Shown here in pieces: positions 1 to 8,549 of a stretch of 33,869 bases of DNA. The position numbers were made by a program, and so were the translations under genes. The DNA is from an uncultured Clostridia bacterium. GTDB lineage: Bacteria > Bacillota > Clostridia > Oscillospirales > Ruminococcaceae. The notes under the pieces were generated by a model. That model did not search any database, was not told the origin of the DNA, and saw only the letters and a list, made by a program, of their open reading frames with translations. The DNA lies in assembly GCA_947584375.1 (NCBI GenBank), contig CANPWL010000020.1:1-33869 (forward strand), read 5' to 3'. How positions within the stretch are numbered: the first letter of the stretch is position 1; every line of letters starts with the position of its first letter.

Positions 1-25
1 TGGAAAATGGAGTAAAGCTAAATCT

Positions 26-457
26 ATGATAACTAAGGTCAATGAAAAAGATAAAATAAGAAGAGAACAAGTAAAAGAATTGACGGGCATAAATTTCTCA
101 GAAGATGTCAAATTTATAGAATATACTCGTAATGAGTATTTATATGAAGAATATGATAATGCAGTTACTTATGATATTAAAGCTAAGATAAAAATTAAGA
201 AAAAAGAACTTAGAAGAATTATTAAAGAAAATAAGTTTATAAAAAAACCTAATTCATATATGGGGACTGAAACACAATATAATTATAATTGTGTTTGGTG
301 GGACTTAAAAAAAACTCAGTTAAAAGAGTACTATCATCTTTTTTGTTCAAAAAAATTAACAGAATATATATCAATAAAAACTGTATCTAGAGAAATTATG
401 GTATCAAAGGATAAAGATAAAAACGGTTATATAACCGCTTATTTGGTATTACAGTAA
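26..457 (+). CDS. Putative immunity protein of a module cut by the window edge
   Basis: The 143-residue charged, Lys/Glu-rich soluble protein matches no family I recognise. The reading frame stays open to the left edge, so the true start may lie outside the window. The ATG at 26 has only a distant GGAG (9-12) as a ribosome site. It ends 25 bases before the hairpin that precedes the next RHS cassette. That is the place held by immunity genes in the rest of the array, so the role is inferred from position only. No membrane segment or lipobox is visible in the part present. Confidence 0.5.
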   Translation: MITKVNEKDKIRREQVKELTGINFSEDVKFIEYTRNEYLYEEYDNAVTYDIKAKIKIKKKELRRIIKENKFIKKPNSYMGTETQYNYNCVWWDLKKTQLKEYYHLFCSKKLTEYISIKTVSREIMVSKDKDKNGYITAYLVLQ

Positions 458-482
458 TTTAATTAACAATAGTTTTAAAATT

Positions 483-513
483 AGGCACATAGAAATAAAA
501 AAACTATGTGTCT
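483..513 (+). terminator. Array hairpin, copy 1
   Basis: A 10-bp stem AGGCACATAG / CTATGTGTCT (one G-U pair) encloses an A-rich loop. It follows an immunity gene and precedes cassette 1. The 3' tail is TATTTGTC rather than a clean U run, so termination is likely but may be partial. Near-identical copies lie at 2449, 8911 and 16410. Confidence 0.65.
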
Positions 514-540
514 ATTTGTCTAAATAAAGATAAAAAATGA

Positions 541-1119
541 GCAAATTTGACAAACACAGATGGACATGATACAATAGAAGAAACAGGAAATGGAATAACA
601 TATGATGAAATAGGCAACCCATTGACCTACTACAACGGAATGGAATTCAAATGGACAATGGGCAGAAGACTTGAATCAGTAAAGAACGGCAATACCAATG
701 TAAGCTATACATACAATGTAGACGGACTTAGAACAAGCAAGACAGTAAACAATGTAAAGTATAACTATTACTGGGACGGCGATAAGCTGACGGGACAGAC
801 ATGGCAGGGAAATACATTGTATTTCTACTATGACAAAGACGGAAATCCGATAGGCTTTGACTTAAACAACAACAATTATTACTATGTAACAAATCTGCAA
901 GGCGACATAATAGCAATACTTAGTTCGAGCAACGGTTTATTAGCAGAGTATGAATATGACGCATGGGGAAACTGCACGATTTTATATGATACAAATGATA
1001 TAGCAGATATAAATCCTTTGAGGTATAGGGGATATTATTACGATACAGACACTAATTTGTATTATTTGCAGTCAAGGTATTATGACGCTAATATCGGTAG
1101 GTTTATTAATGCGGATGAT
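541..1119 (+). repeat. RHS core repeat, copy 1 (short-head type)
   Basis: This is the 3' end of an RHS core, from ITYDEIGNPL to YYDANIGRFINADD. It is nearly base-identical to copies at 2506, 8969, 7373 and 13918, where the longer copies continue upstream. The protein after this point differs in every cassette, so the core is the homology block for recombination. Confidence 0.9.
547..575 (+). promoter_or_regulatory. Sigma-A-like promoter inside the RHS repeat, cassette 1
   Basis: TTGACA (547-552), a 17-base spacer and TACAAT (570-575) form a near-consensus promoter. It overlaps the first in-frame codons of the displaced RHS core and lies 33 bases after the hairpin at 483. It could transcribe the cassette and its immunity gene. 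Confidence 0.6.
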
Positions 1120-1893
1120 GCGGCAATGATAATGCATAATGTATATAATTTATTTACGTATTGTGAGAATGCTCCTACTATGGGTATTGATCCTAGTGGT
1201 ACTTGGGTTTATCATGTTGTAAAACCTAATAAAATACCAAAAAATTTTTTAGAAATTAGTAATCCTTTTTATGATCTTAACTTAATAGCATATAACAATA
1301 TGAGTAAAAATAATAAACTGTATGCTGATTTTGTTAAAGCAAATTCGTATCGTAAAGATACATATAGTTTATCTAAAAGCACACCAATAATTAATAATCA
1401 AAAAGCTAAGTATATAAAGGATATGAAGTATGGAAATAACAGATTAGAAAAGTGCGGATGCGAAATAATAGCTACATATAATCTTTTAATTTTAATTAAT
1501 AAACCACAAAAACTCACAAGTATTATTAATGAATTTGAACTTAATAATATGTATTATTTTGGTGCTTTTACAAGAGGAGGATTTGGTACAGATCCTGATG
1601 ATTTATATAAATATTTTAAAGCACACAAAATAAAATACAGTAAAACAAAGAAATTAAAAGATTTAAAATCACAACTCGAAAAGAAAAAATCAGGTAAATT
1701 TATTGTTGGATTTTGGAACAACAAAAGATATTTGAGTTCAATACATACAGTATGTGTTAGAAAGAATGCAAATTCTAATTATGTAACGGTATATAACTTA
1801 TATTCAGATACAGGAACAAAGACAATAACTGTTAATCAATTTATTAAAATAATTAGTAAAGAAGGAAGTTTTATAACTTCTTATAAATTTTAG
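547..1893 (+). CDS. Displaced RHS tail with papain/C39-like cysteine peptidase toxin (cassette 1)
   Basis: Residues 1-191 are the RHS core end, followed by the usual linker ending DPSG near 218. The variable tail (about 220-448) carries KCGCEIIATYN with C303/C305, SIHTV with H400 and VYNLY with N417. This Cys-His-Asn order suggests a papain-like or peptidase C39-like fold, so a cysteine peptidase or deamidating toxin; that is inference from motifs. The frame can start only at TTG 547, with no ribosome site and a stop at 538, so it is probably a silent cassette. Its immunity gene follows after 15 bases. Confidence 0.8.
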   Translation: MTNTDGHDTIEETGNGITYDEIGNPLTYYNGMEFKWTMGRRLESVKNGNTNVSYTYNVDGLRTSKTVNNVKYNYYWDGDKLTGQTWQGNTLYFYYDKDGNPIGFDLNNNNYYYVTNLQGDIIAILSSSNGLLAEYEYDAWGNCTILYDTNDIADINPLRYRGYYYDTDTNLYYLQSRYYDANIGRFINADDAAMIMHNVYNLFTYCENAPTMGIDPSGTWVYHVVKPNKIPKNFLEISNPFYDLNLIAYNNMSKNNKLYADFVKANSYRKDTYSLSKSTPIINNQKAKYIKDMKYGNNRLEKCGCEIIATYNLLILINKPQKLTSIINEFELNNMYYFGAFTRGGFGTDPDDLYKYFKAHKIKYSKTKKLKDLKSQLEKKKSGKFIVGFWNNKRYLSSIHTVCVRKNANSNYVTVYNLYSDTGTKTITVNQFIKIISKEGSFITSYKF

Positions 1894-1908
1894 AATGAGG
1901 TTGATTAA

Positions 1909-2379
1909 ATGAATAAATTATCTAAAAAAGCAAAAATATTTTTGATTATTTTAACAACACTTATTGTAATTGCATTTTTGACTATCACAGGTATTTTAAT
2001 ATCTATGTGTATAGTTTATAATAATAGATCAAACTGGATTGATATGATTGACCAAGAAAAAATTTGGAGTACTAATAATAAAGTAATTGTTTTTCAAATA
2101 TACGAACCTGATGATTATGAATGGCATGCAAATAATTTGGAAGCAGTTTTTAGTTATTACGGTCTAAAATATAAGGGGAAAATTAATGATAAAGATGTTT
2201 TAGTCAGTTTTGGAGCAATAGAGAGAAGTGATAAAACAATTAAATTTTATGATAGTGAATCAAAAGAATTATTAGTAAAAGCAGACGTAAAAAATTATTC
2301 AGGCGAAAAATTTAAGATTAAAATAACTAAAGATGAAGTAGGGCTTTCAGAAGATGAGTATACATTTACTGCAAGTTAA
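1909..2379 (+). CDS. Membrane-anchored immunity protein for cassette 1
   Basis: The protein has 156 residues. A Lys-rich start is followed by one strong membrane helix (about 9-36), then a polar domain expected outside the membrane. A ribosome site GAGGTTG lies just before ATG 1909. It follows the peptidase-like toxin directly and is presumed to neutralise it. An extracytoplasmic inhibitor would suit a toxin active at or beyond the membrane. The family is not recognised; the assignment rests on gene order and architecture. Confidence 0.65.
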   Translation: MNKLSKKAKIFLIILTTLIVIAFLTITGILISMCIVYNNRSNWIDMIDQEKIWSTNNKVIVFQIYEPDDYEWHANNLEAVFSYYGLKYKGKINDKDVLVSFGAIERSDKTIKFYDSESKELLVKADVKNYSGEKFKIKITKDEVGLSEDEYTFTAS

Positions 2380-2391
2380 ATACTATTTGGA

Positions 2392-2438
2392 TTATTACTA
2401 TATAACATATAACCAATCTGCAAGGCGACATAATAGCA
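2392..2438 (+). repeat. RHS core scar between modules
   Basis: About 27 bases around CTGCAAGGCGACATAATAGC match the core (compare 2860-2880) but stand alone between an immunity gene and the next hairpin. This looks like the remains of a deleted or displaced cassette. Confidence 0.6.
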
Positions 2439-2448
2439 TTTTAAATAA

Positions 2449-2478
2449 AGGCACATAGAAATAAAAAACTATGTGCCT
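2449..2478 (+). terminator. Array hairpin, copy 2
   Basis: A perfect 10-bp stem AGGCACATAG / CTATGTGCCT with a 10-base A-rich loop sits after the cassette 1 immunity gene. Compared with copy 1 (GTGTCT), one stem base restores full pairing (GTGCCT). Confidence 0.65.
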
Positions 2479-2505
2479 ATTTGTCTAAATAAAGATAAAA
2501 AATGA

Positions 2506-3072
2506 GCAAATTTGACAAACACAGATGGACATGATACAATAGAAGAAACAGGAAATGAAATAACATATGATGAAATAGGAAACCCATTGACCTACTACAA
2601 CGGAATGGAATTCAAATGGACAATGGGCAGAAGGCTTGAATCAGTAAAGAACGGCAATACCAATGTAAGCTATACATACAATGTAGACGGTTTGCGAACA
2701 AGCAAGACAGTAAACAATGTAAAGTATAACTATTACTGGGACGGCGATAAGCTGACTGGACAGACATGGCAAGGAAATACATTGTATTTCTACTATGACA
2801 AAGACGGAAATCCGATAGGCTTTGACTTAAACAACAACAATTATTACTATGTAACAAATCTGCAAGGCGACATAATAGCAATACTTAGTTCGAGCAACGG
2901 TTTATTAGCAGAGTATGAATATGACGCATGGGGAAACTGCACGATTTTATATGATACAAATGATATAGCAGATATAAATCCTCTAAGGTATAGAGGTTAT
3001 TATTACGATACAGATACTAATTTGTATTATTTGCAGAGCCGTTACTATGACAGCAATATTGGTAGGTTTATT
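2506..3072 (+). repeat. RHS core repeat, copy 2 (short-head type)
   Basis: This has the same head as copy 1, including hairpin and promoter. Its last part is the other allele: AGAGCCGTTACTATGACAGC in place of AGTCAAGGTATTATGACGCT, giving YYDSNIGRFINSDE. Confidence 0.9.
2512..2540 (+). promoter_or_regulatory. Sigma-A-like promoter inside the RHS repeat, cassette 2
   Basis: TTGACA (2512-2517), a 17-base spacer and TACAAT (2535-2540) repeat the arrangement of cassette 1, 33 bases after the hairpin. Confidence 0.6.
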
Positions 3073-3720
3073 AATAGTGATGAGGCAGTAATGTTAGCAA
3101 AGGATACATCTACTGCCAACTTGTATAATTATACTAATAACAATCCTGTTAATGATATTGATCCAAATGGTCACTGGGTTGTTAGTATAGGTGTTGAAGC
3201 TACTGCTGCATGTGTATTTGGTGTTTGTGCCGCATATAGTGTATGTCTTGATGAAAATGGTAACTTTGCAGTTATGGCAACTGTTGGTGTAACAATAATG
3301 TTTAATATTGGTGCAAGTATAGGAATATATGCATCGTTTTATCCTGCGTATAAAAGTATAAATAATATAAAAGGATGGGGTTTTTCAACAGGTGTTTCAT
3401 GGATGGCAGGTTTGTATTTAGGAGGAAATGGAAGTTTTGACATTTCAAAGGGTAAATTTACAAATGCAGTAGGTGTTTCTTTTGGAGCCGGAGTTTCAGT
3501 TGCACCAATTCCAACTTTATATGTTAAAGCAACATATTCAAAAGTAATTTGGAAATTTAATATAACAAAATTTATTAAAAGTAAAAAAACTAAAACTTTT
3601 TCAGTTTTAGGTGTAAAATTCACTTTAAAACCATTTAAAAAATGTGCAAGATTAACATGTAATAAGAACAAAACTAAGCTTTATATACATACCAATAAAA
3701 AGTTGGAAATTAGGAGGTAG
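2512..3720 (+). CDS. Displaced RHS tail with hydrophobic Gly-rich toxin domain (cassette 2)
   Basis: Residues 1-190 are RHS core; a linker with DPNG lies near 220. The tail (about 222-402) is rich in Gly, Ala, Val and aromatic residues, with alternating hydrophobic stretches, and ends in a basic Lys-rich segment. It matches no family I can name. The composition suggests a membrane-inserting or pore-forming toxin, which is inference. The immunity protein downstream has two membrane helices, in line with that idea. The start is TTG 2512 inside a promoter, without a ribosome site, so the cassette is probably not translated in place. Confidence 0.75.
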   Translation: MTNTDGHDTIEETGNEITYDEIGNPLTYYNGMEFKWTMGRRLESVKNGNTNVSYTYNVDGLRTSKTVNNVKYNYYWDGDKLTGQTWQGNTLYFYYDKDGNPIGFDLNNNNYYYVTNLQGDIIAILSSSNGLLAEYEYDAWGNCTILYDTNDIADINPLRYRGYYYDTDTNLYYLQSRYYDSNIGRFINSDEAVMLAKDTSTANLYNYTNNNPVNDIDPNGHWVVSIGVEATAACVFGVCAAYSVCLDENGNFAVMATVGVTIMFNIGASIGIYASFYPAYKSINNIKGWGFSTGVSWMAGLYLGGNGSFDISKGKFTNAVGVSFGAGVSVAPIPTLYVKATYSKVIWKFNITKFIKSKKTKTFSVLGVKFTLKPFKKCARLTCNKNKTKLYIHTNKKLEIRR

Positions 3721-3726
3721 TGCTAA

Positions 3727-4353
3727 TTGAAGTTGAAAAATAGTTTGTCTTGTATTATATTTAGTGTTGGATTTATTCTATTCTGTTTATCAATGTTCAA
3801 CTGTATTAAAACATTTGACGTTAGCACAAAGAACAACAAAATTAAAATGGGAAGTGACATCGTTTTTTCAAAAATGAATGACGCTGTATTAGCTGTTTCA
3901 ATTAGTAGTGGTAAAATATCTGCGTATGATTTATATGGGACATTTTTGTATTCTTCTGAGGTACCTGTTGGTCTAAAAAATGATCTTTCTGTTTATTCAA
4001 ACTTTGATAAAACTCTTATTACTTATTCAGAATCAAATCAAAAAGCTTTCATATTTGACAAAAGTGGATATATGGGAAAGACAAATGATAATATTCAACA
4101 ATTTGAAAATGCTTGTTCTAATCAAACTATTTCAATTAATGATGTTACATTTTATACAAAATCATTCGGAAGAATCTTTATGAAAAATGGAAATAATGAA
4201 AAGCAACTTTCAGATTTATCTCTGTGGAATTGTTTTATATACAATCCATTTTTAGTTTTCGTTATACCACTAATAGGAATAATTTTGTTATTACCATCAA
4301 TGATTAATTGGTTGATGAAATTACCGCATAATCAAATCTATTTAAAACATTAA
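3727..4353 (+). CDS. Two-helix membrane immunity protein for cassette 2
   Basis: The 208-residue protein starts at TTG 3727, nine bases after AGGAGG (3712-3717), which overlaps the end of the toxin gene. A helix at about 7-27 and another at about 173-195 flank a polar domain likely placed outside the cell membrane. The family is not recognised. The location beside a hydrophobic toxin and the double anchor support immunity against a membrane-active partner. Confidence 0.65.
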   Translation: MKLKNSLSCIIFSVGFILFCLSMFNCIKTFDVSTKNNKIKMGSDIVFSKMNDAVLAVSISSGKISAYDLYGTFLYSSEVPVGLKNDLSVYSNFDKTLITYSESNQKAFIFDKSGYMGKTNDNIQQFENACSNQTISINDVTFYTKSFGRIFMKNGNNEKQLSDLSLWNCFIYNPFLVFVIPLIGIILLLPSMINWLMKLPHNQIYLKH

Positions 4354-4359
4354 TAATAC

Positions 4360-4506
4360 TGCACGATTTTATATGATACAAATGATATAGCAGATATAAA
4401 TCCTTTGAGGTATAGGGGATATTATTACGATACAGACACTAATTTGTATTATTTGCAGTCAAGGTATTATGATGCTAATATCGGTAGGTTTATTAATGCG
4501 GACGAT
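4360..4506 (+). repeat. RHS core repeat, copy 3 (5'-truncated)
   Basis: The core begins abruptly at CTGCACGATTTTATATGAT, so only about 147 bases remain, and the hairpin and promoter head are missing. Confidence 0.9.
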
Positions 4507-5140
4507 AGTATGATTTTATTTTTAGGTGACAATAGTAATTTAAATTTATTTATGTATGGTAGAAATAATCCTATTAAATATTCTGATCATAATGGATGTT
4601 TTTCAATAGCCACCGTTGCTAAAGCATTATTAATTGCATCAGCATCAATTATGAGACTTAGTATTATACTATATGCGTATTCAGCAACATTAGCAAGAAT
4701 AAAAAAAAGTGAACTTTGGTGGATGGTATAATCCAATTGGTTATATTATTGAGGGACGATTAGACTCTTCTAAAAGGGTTAATTCACGAATTAAATCTTA
4801 TATAAAAAAAGCTGGAAATAATAGTTAAACAAAAAATAAACAAATTGATTTTTATGGTTCTAGTGGTATTGCAGATACTGATTTAAAATACTCAGTAGGA
4901 AGTACTTCTAATTTTAAACTAGGTGTTAAGTATAGTGGAAAAACATTTTTCACTAAGAAGAAGAAATATAAGGTTTCCATATGGATAAAGGATAAATATG
5001 ACTTTAACAAGTTTGGTAAAAAAGATAAAGATAAAATTAAATCCTTTATAAATGACTATTTCGGATATTATCCACAAGAATTTGGTGTTATAAAAAATTA
5101 TACATGGGAATCGTCTTGCTCATTTACATATACCACATAG
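4405..5140 (+). pseudogene. Decayed RHS toxin tail (cassette 3)
   Basis: The frame from TTG 4405 gives the core end, a linker and a hydrophobic stretch, then stops at 4731. Reading one frame over from about 4712 restores a long coding stretch (NFGGWYNPIGY...), interrupted by an in-frame TAA at 4826-4828, then open to TAG at 5138. The shift falls at the run of eight A bases near 4702-4709. The last part, with SIWIKDKYDF and ending WESSCSFTYTT, resembles the end of many RHS tails. One indel and one stop show that the toxin is dead, while its immunity gene is open. Confidence 0.75.
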
Positions 5141-5151
5141 GAGGAAATATA

Positions 5152-5622
5152 TTGAAAACAGTTCTTAAAATTATACTTGTTAGTTGCATTTCAGTAATGA
5201 CTATTTTATTTGTTATAGTTGTTACTGACAAATGTCTTCTGAAAATCAGTGACTTTGTTTATTCTAAACTATTCTATAAAGAGGAAAATTATTATCAAGA
5301 ATTAAATTTATCCGAATTTGCTGATAACCGTGATGGACACTTGTATAAAATAAATGATGAGCTATTTATATCTGTTAATTATGATGAAAATTTTGAAGTT
5401 AAAAAGGCAAATAAAAAATATAATAGCAACTATTCTGATTTGGATATTTATTCCGATACTTTATTTGAAGGTAAAGATCCATTAAATAGTTATTATTTAA
5501 TAAAAGATAATAATTTTTATATAAAGAATAATGATTTAAAAAAATGTATTAATTTAAAAACATCACAAATTAGCGACTTTGATAATGAAAAAATAGATGG
5601 TAACTGGGATACGTTGCAATAA
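5152..5622 (+). CDS. Membrane-anchored immunity protein of decayed cassette 3
   Basis: The likely start is TTG 5152, eight bases after AGGAGG-like TAGGAGG at 5138-5144, not the upstream TTG-free extension from 5104. It has one N-terminal helix (about 3-24), then a polar domain. It is clearly homologous to the protein at 10919: both share DG-x2-KIND, DEN, an NSNYSDL/NNDYSDL block, SYY-x-(V/I)KDN and a final GNW. It therefore belongs to an immunity family present twice in this array, beside different surroundings. Confidence 0.7.
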   Translation: MKTVLKIILVSCISVMTILFVIVVTDKCLLKISDFVYSKLFYKEENYYQELNLSEFADNRDGHLYKINDELFISVNYDENFEVKKANKKYNSNYSDLDIYSDTLFEGKDPLNSYYLIKDNNFYIKNNDLKKCINLKTSQISDFDNEKIDGNWDTLQ

Positions 5623-5654
5623 TTAAGTTTTAAATCTAAAAAAATATTCTATAT

Positions 5655-5950
5655 TTTTTTATGACAAAGACGGAAATCCGATAGGCTTTGACTTAAACAA
5701 CAACAATTATTATTATGTAACAAATCTGCAAGGCGACATAATAGCAATACTTAGTTCGAGCAACGGTTTATTAGCAGAGTATGAATATGACGCATGGGGA
5801 AACTGCACGATTTTATATGATACAAATGATATAGCAGATATAAATCCTTTGAGGTATAGGGGATATTATTACGATACTGATACTAATTTGTATTATTTGC
5901 AGAGCCGTTACTATGACAGCAATATTGGTAGGTTTATTAATAGTGATGAG
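5655..5950 (+). repeat. RHS core repeat, copy 4 (5'-truncated)
   Basis: The core starts at TATGACAAAGACGG after an AT-rich junction and carries the AGAGCCGTTACTATGACAGC allele. Confidence 0.9.
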
Positions 5951-6409
5951 GCAATTTTATTGGGGGCAAATGGCGGAGTAGTTTCAAATAATCTGTTTGC
6001 TTATTGTGATAATAATCCTATTATTTATTCAGATTCGTCAGGTTATTGGATCGTGAGAGCTATCGTTGCTGCTGCAAGCGGGGTAATATTTGGTGGCATA
6101 GCTTATGCAATAGGTAGAGCAATTGGACTAAAGGGAAAATCCTTAACAGCATTAACGGCAGGTTTTACAGCAATTGGATTGGCAATAGGCCTTTGGAAAG
6201 GCGTTGCTATTCTTAACAAAATAAACAAGTTGATAAAACCTGTTATCTATTTTTTCTCTAACCCTGGAAAAGTTTATTTTGGTCTAAAGCTTTTGAAAAT
6301 TATACAGTTTGAAATTCACAATCCTCATCATAATAAACCAATTCATTTTGTGGTAAGAATTTTTCTGAAAACAGGGCAAAAAGTATGGGAATGGTGGTTA
6401 AAAAAATGA
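5849..6409 (+). CDS. Displaced RHS tail, His-rich C-terminal toxin (cassette 4)
   Basis: The RHS frame is open from 5627 but has no ATG; TTG 5849 is the first usable start and has no ribosome site. After the core end and an SDSSG linker come two hydrophobic, Gly-rich segments (about residues 68-125), then a compact basic end with EIHNPHHNKPIHF and a Trp-rich finish (VWEWW). The clustered His residues suggest a nuclease-type active site, but I cannot name a family. The stop overlaps the next gene's start as ATGA (6406-6409), a coupling usual for toxin-immunity pairs. Confidence 0.65.
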   Translation: MRYRGYYYDTDTNLYYLQSRYYDSNIGRFINSDEAILLGANGGVVSNNLFAYCDNNPIIYSDSSGYWIVRAIVAAASGVIFGGIAYAIGRAIGLKGKSLTALTAGFTAIGLAIGLWKGVAILNKINKLIKPVIYFFSNPGKVYFGLKLLKIIQFEIHNPHHNKPIHFVVRIFLKTGQKVWEWWLKK

Positions 6410-6855
6410 CAAACAGTGATTTGTTTATAATAAGAGATTTATTAGTTGAAAAAATTATTTCAACGAAAAAAATTGAAATCAAGAATGAGGAGATTCATGA
6501 AAAAAGTATACAGTTGTGTATTATAACAAACTTTTTGTATGTAAATATTACATTTAATGATATTACTGTTTTTTATGCGAATGAACATGATGAGTTTTGG
6601 AGGGGACCGTATAACACAGAGGACGATTGGATAAAGGCTGCTAGTGAATATATTATAACTATAGCAACAAGCACGATAACTGCCAATTATTTTTATGACA
6701 AAGTAACTATGAAACTTTTATATTACAAAATTTTTATTATAAACAAAAAACATCAACAAAAATTATTAAAAAGAGTATTTATAACCACAAATCCATTTGT
6801 AATTTTTAAGTCAAAAAAAGTTGTTTCAAAGGTACTTAATTTAGGCATTATTTAA
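6406..6855 (+). CDS. Cytoplasmic immunity protein for cassette 4
   Basis: The preferred start is ATG 6406, overlapping the toxin stop; an upstream in-frame ATG at 6385 would lie inside the toxin gene. The product has about 149 residues, with no signal peptide or helix anchor, mixed charge, and a Trp/Asp-rich centre (EFWRGPYNTEDDW). The family is not recognised. A soluble immunity protein suits a toxin acting in the cytoplasm, such as a nuclease. Confidence 0.6.
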   Translation: MTNSDLFIIRDLLVEKIISTKKIEIKNEEIHEKSIQLCIITNFLYVNITFNDITVFYANEHDEFWRGPYNTEDDWIKAASEYIITIATSTITANYFYDKVTMKLLYYKIFIINKKHQQKLLKRVFITTNPFVIFKSKKVVSKVLNLGII

Positions 6856-6925
6856 TATAAAGTTCGTCAACGTACCTTTAGGTTATTTAATTATATTGTT
6901 TTAATATATATTGTTATACTAAAAT

Positions 6926-6956
6926 TTTCTTTTATTCTTATACGATAAAAGAAAAA
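6926..6956. repeat. AT-rich inverted repeat before cassette 5
   Basis: The arms TTTTCTTTTAT and ATAAAAGAAAA are perfect complements with a short loop. It lies after the cassette 4 immunity gene and could end transcription in either direction. It differs in sequence from the GC-containing array hairpin. Confidence 0.5.
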
Positions 6957-6972
6957 TGTTTTTAAGAGAATA

Positions 6973-7905
6973 TTCGGCAGGACATCAAAGGAGCATATAT
7001 ACAGAACCGGAAAAGCAGGAAATACTCAGAATATATATGATAAGGAGTATAGCTATAATGTTACAAAAGAAGGAAAAACTTCGGAAAGAGTTTCAAAGAT
7101 AACATACACAGGCGATTATGATAAAACAATCAAATACGAATATGACGATCGTGGAAACATATCAAAAATTAATGATATCATATACGTATATGATGAAGCC
7201 GGACAGCTAACAAGAGAATTTAACCCATTGCCTATGGAAGGCAAGGATTATATCTACGACAAAGGCGGAAACATAACAGAGGTAAGACATATATATCATG
7301 GTAGATATGAAGAAACTGACACGTATACCTACGGAAACTCTGAATGGAAAGACCTTTTGACAGCATATAACGGAAATGAAATAACATATGATGAAATAGG
7401 CAACCCATTGACCTACTACAACGGAATGGAATTCAAATGGACAATGGGCAGAAGGCTTGAATCAGTAAAGAACGGCAATACCAATGTAAGCTATACATAC
7501 AATGTAGACGGTTTGCGAACAAGCAAGACAGTAAACAATGTAAAGTATGACTACTATTGGGACGGCGATAAGCTGACGGGACAGACATGGCAGGGAAATA
7601 CATTGTATTTCTACTATGACAAAGACGGAAATCCGATAGGCTTTGACTTAAACAACAACAATTATTACTATGTAACAAATCTGCAAGGCGACATAATAGC
7701 AATACTTAGTTCGAGCAACGGTTTATTAGCAGAGTATGAATATGACGCATGGGGAAACTGCACGATTTTATATGATACAAATGATATAGCAGATATAAAT
7801 CCTTTGAGGTATAGGGGATATTATTACGATACAGACACTAATTTGTATTATTTGCAGAGCCGTTACTATGACAGCAATATTGGTAGGTTTATTAATGCGG
7901 ATGAT
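6973..7905 (+). repeat. RHS core repeat, copy 5 (long-head type)
   Basis: This copy keeps about 400 more bases of RHS coding sequence upstream than copies 1, 2 and 6, including YD-type motifs (YEYDDRGN, YVYDEAGQLTRE). It is nearly identical to copy 8 at 13525-14457. It has no array hairpin or TTGACA/TACAAT head. Confidence 0.9.
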
Positions 7906-8535
7906 AGTAGTATGCTGTTAAATAATGTTTGCAATTTATTTGCTTATTGTGAAAATAATCCGATAAAACATACAGACCCAAGCGGAAAATTTTTTGCAGA
8001 AGCAGTATTGATTGCTGGTATTGTTGCAGTATTTGCTATAGCTGTTTGTTTTGCGGCAATTGTAAACACATCATCATGGAAAAGTTTTTGCACGACAGTA
8101 GGAAATGGAATGAGTTCAGCATGGGATGCTTTAAAGAGCGGAGCAAAAAAGTTAAAAAGTTGGAGTGTAAAAAAATTAAAAGCATTGCTTGCAGCAGTGA
8201 ATGCTTATTTAACTGTTGTACGTGCTGATTCTAAAATTAAAAATAATGTAAGACGAAATTCAAAAACTAGATATTGGGGAGCATCGTTTGGTAAGAATTG
8301 TGTTAATTTAGGAAAAAAGTTATCTTATTCTCAAGCTGTGCAGGAAGTTAAAAGTGGCAGATCTGTTTTTACAGTTACTAATGCAGAAGCAGAAGCTGTT
8401 GCTAAAGCAGCAGGAAATAATAAAAAGCCTGTTGGTCCTGAAATTGATAAGGGAAAGCAAAATACAATTGGTTATTACTATCATTATCATATTAATGGTA
8501 GAAAAAATAAAGGACATGTATTCTATTTATTTTAA
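7228..8535 (+). CDS. Displaced RHS tail with HYH-motif toxin (cassette 5)
   Basis: The frame is open from 6949, but the first start codon is TTG 7228, without a ribosome site. The core runs to about residue 226; a DPSG linker ends near 251. A hydrophobic helix (about 254-276), then an amphipathic Lys-rich stretch, precede the last 90 residues. These contain RYWGASFGKNC, a helical middle, and GYYYHYHINGRK...GHVFY at the end. The terminal His cluster (HYH then H) is a pattern I associate with polymorphic-toxin ends of nuclease type; the exact family is not certain. The immunity gene follows after 14 bases. Confidence 0.75.
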   Translation: MPMEGKDYIYDKGGNITEVRHIYHGRYEETDTYTYGNSEWKDLLTAYNGNEITYDEIGNPLTYYNGMEFKWTMGRRLESVKNGNTNVSYTYNVDGLRTSKTVNNVKYDYYWDGDKLTGQTWQGNTLYFYYDKDGNPIGFDLNNNNYYYVTNLQGDIIAILSSSNGLLAEYEYDAWGNCTILYDTNDIADINPLRYRGYYYDTDTNLYYLQSRYYDSNIGRFINADDSSMLLNNVCNLFAYCENNPIKHTDPSGKFFAEAVLIAGIVAVFAIAVCFAAIVNTSSWKSFCTTVGNGMSSAWDALKSGAKKLKSWSVKKLKALLAAVNAYLTVVRADSKIKNNVRRNSKTRYWGASFGKNCVNLGKKLSYSQAVQEVKSGRSVFTVTNAEAEAVAKAAGNNKKPVGPEIDKGKQNTIGYYYHYHINGRKNKGHVFYLF

Positions 8536-8549
8536 TATAGGAGAATTAA

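Noticed and set aside
728-916. Repeated minus-strand frames (62-118 codons) opposite the RHS core, found at each core copy
   Set aside because: They are the antisense of a conserved coding block and recur only because the core is repeated; they are Cys/Leu/Ser-rich nonsense without ribosome sites.
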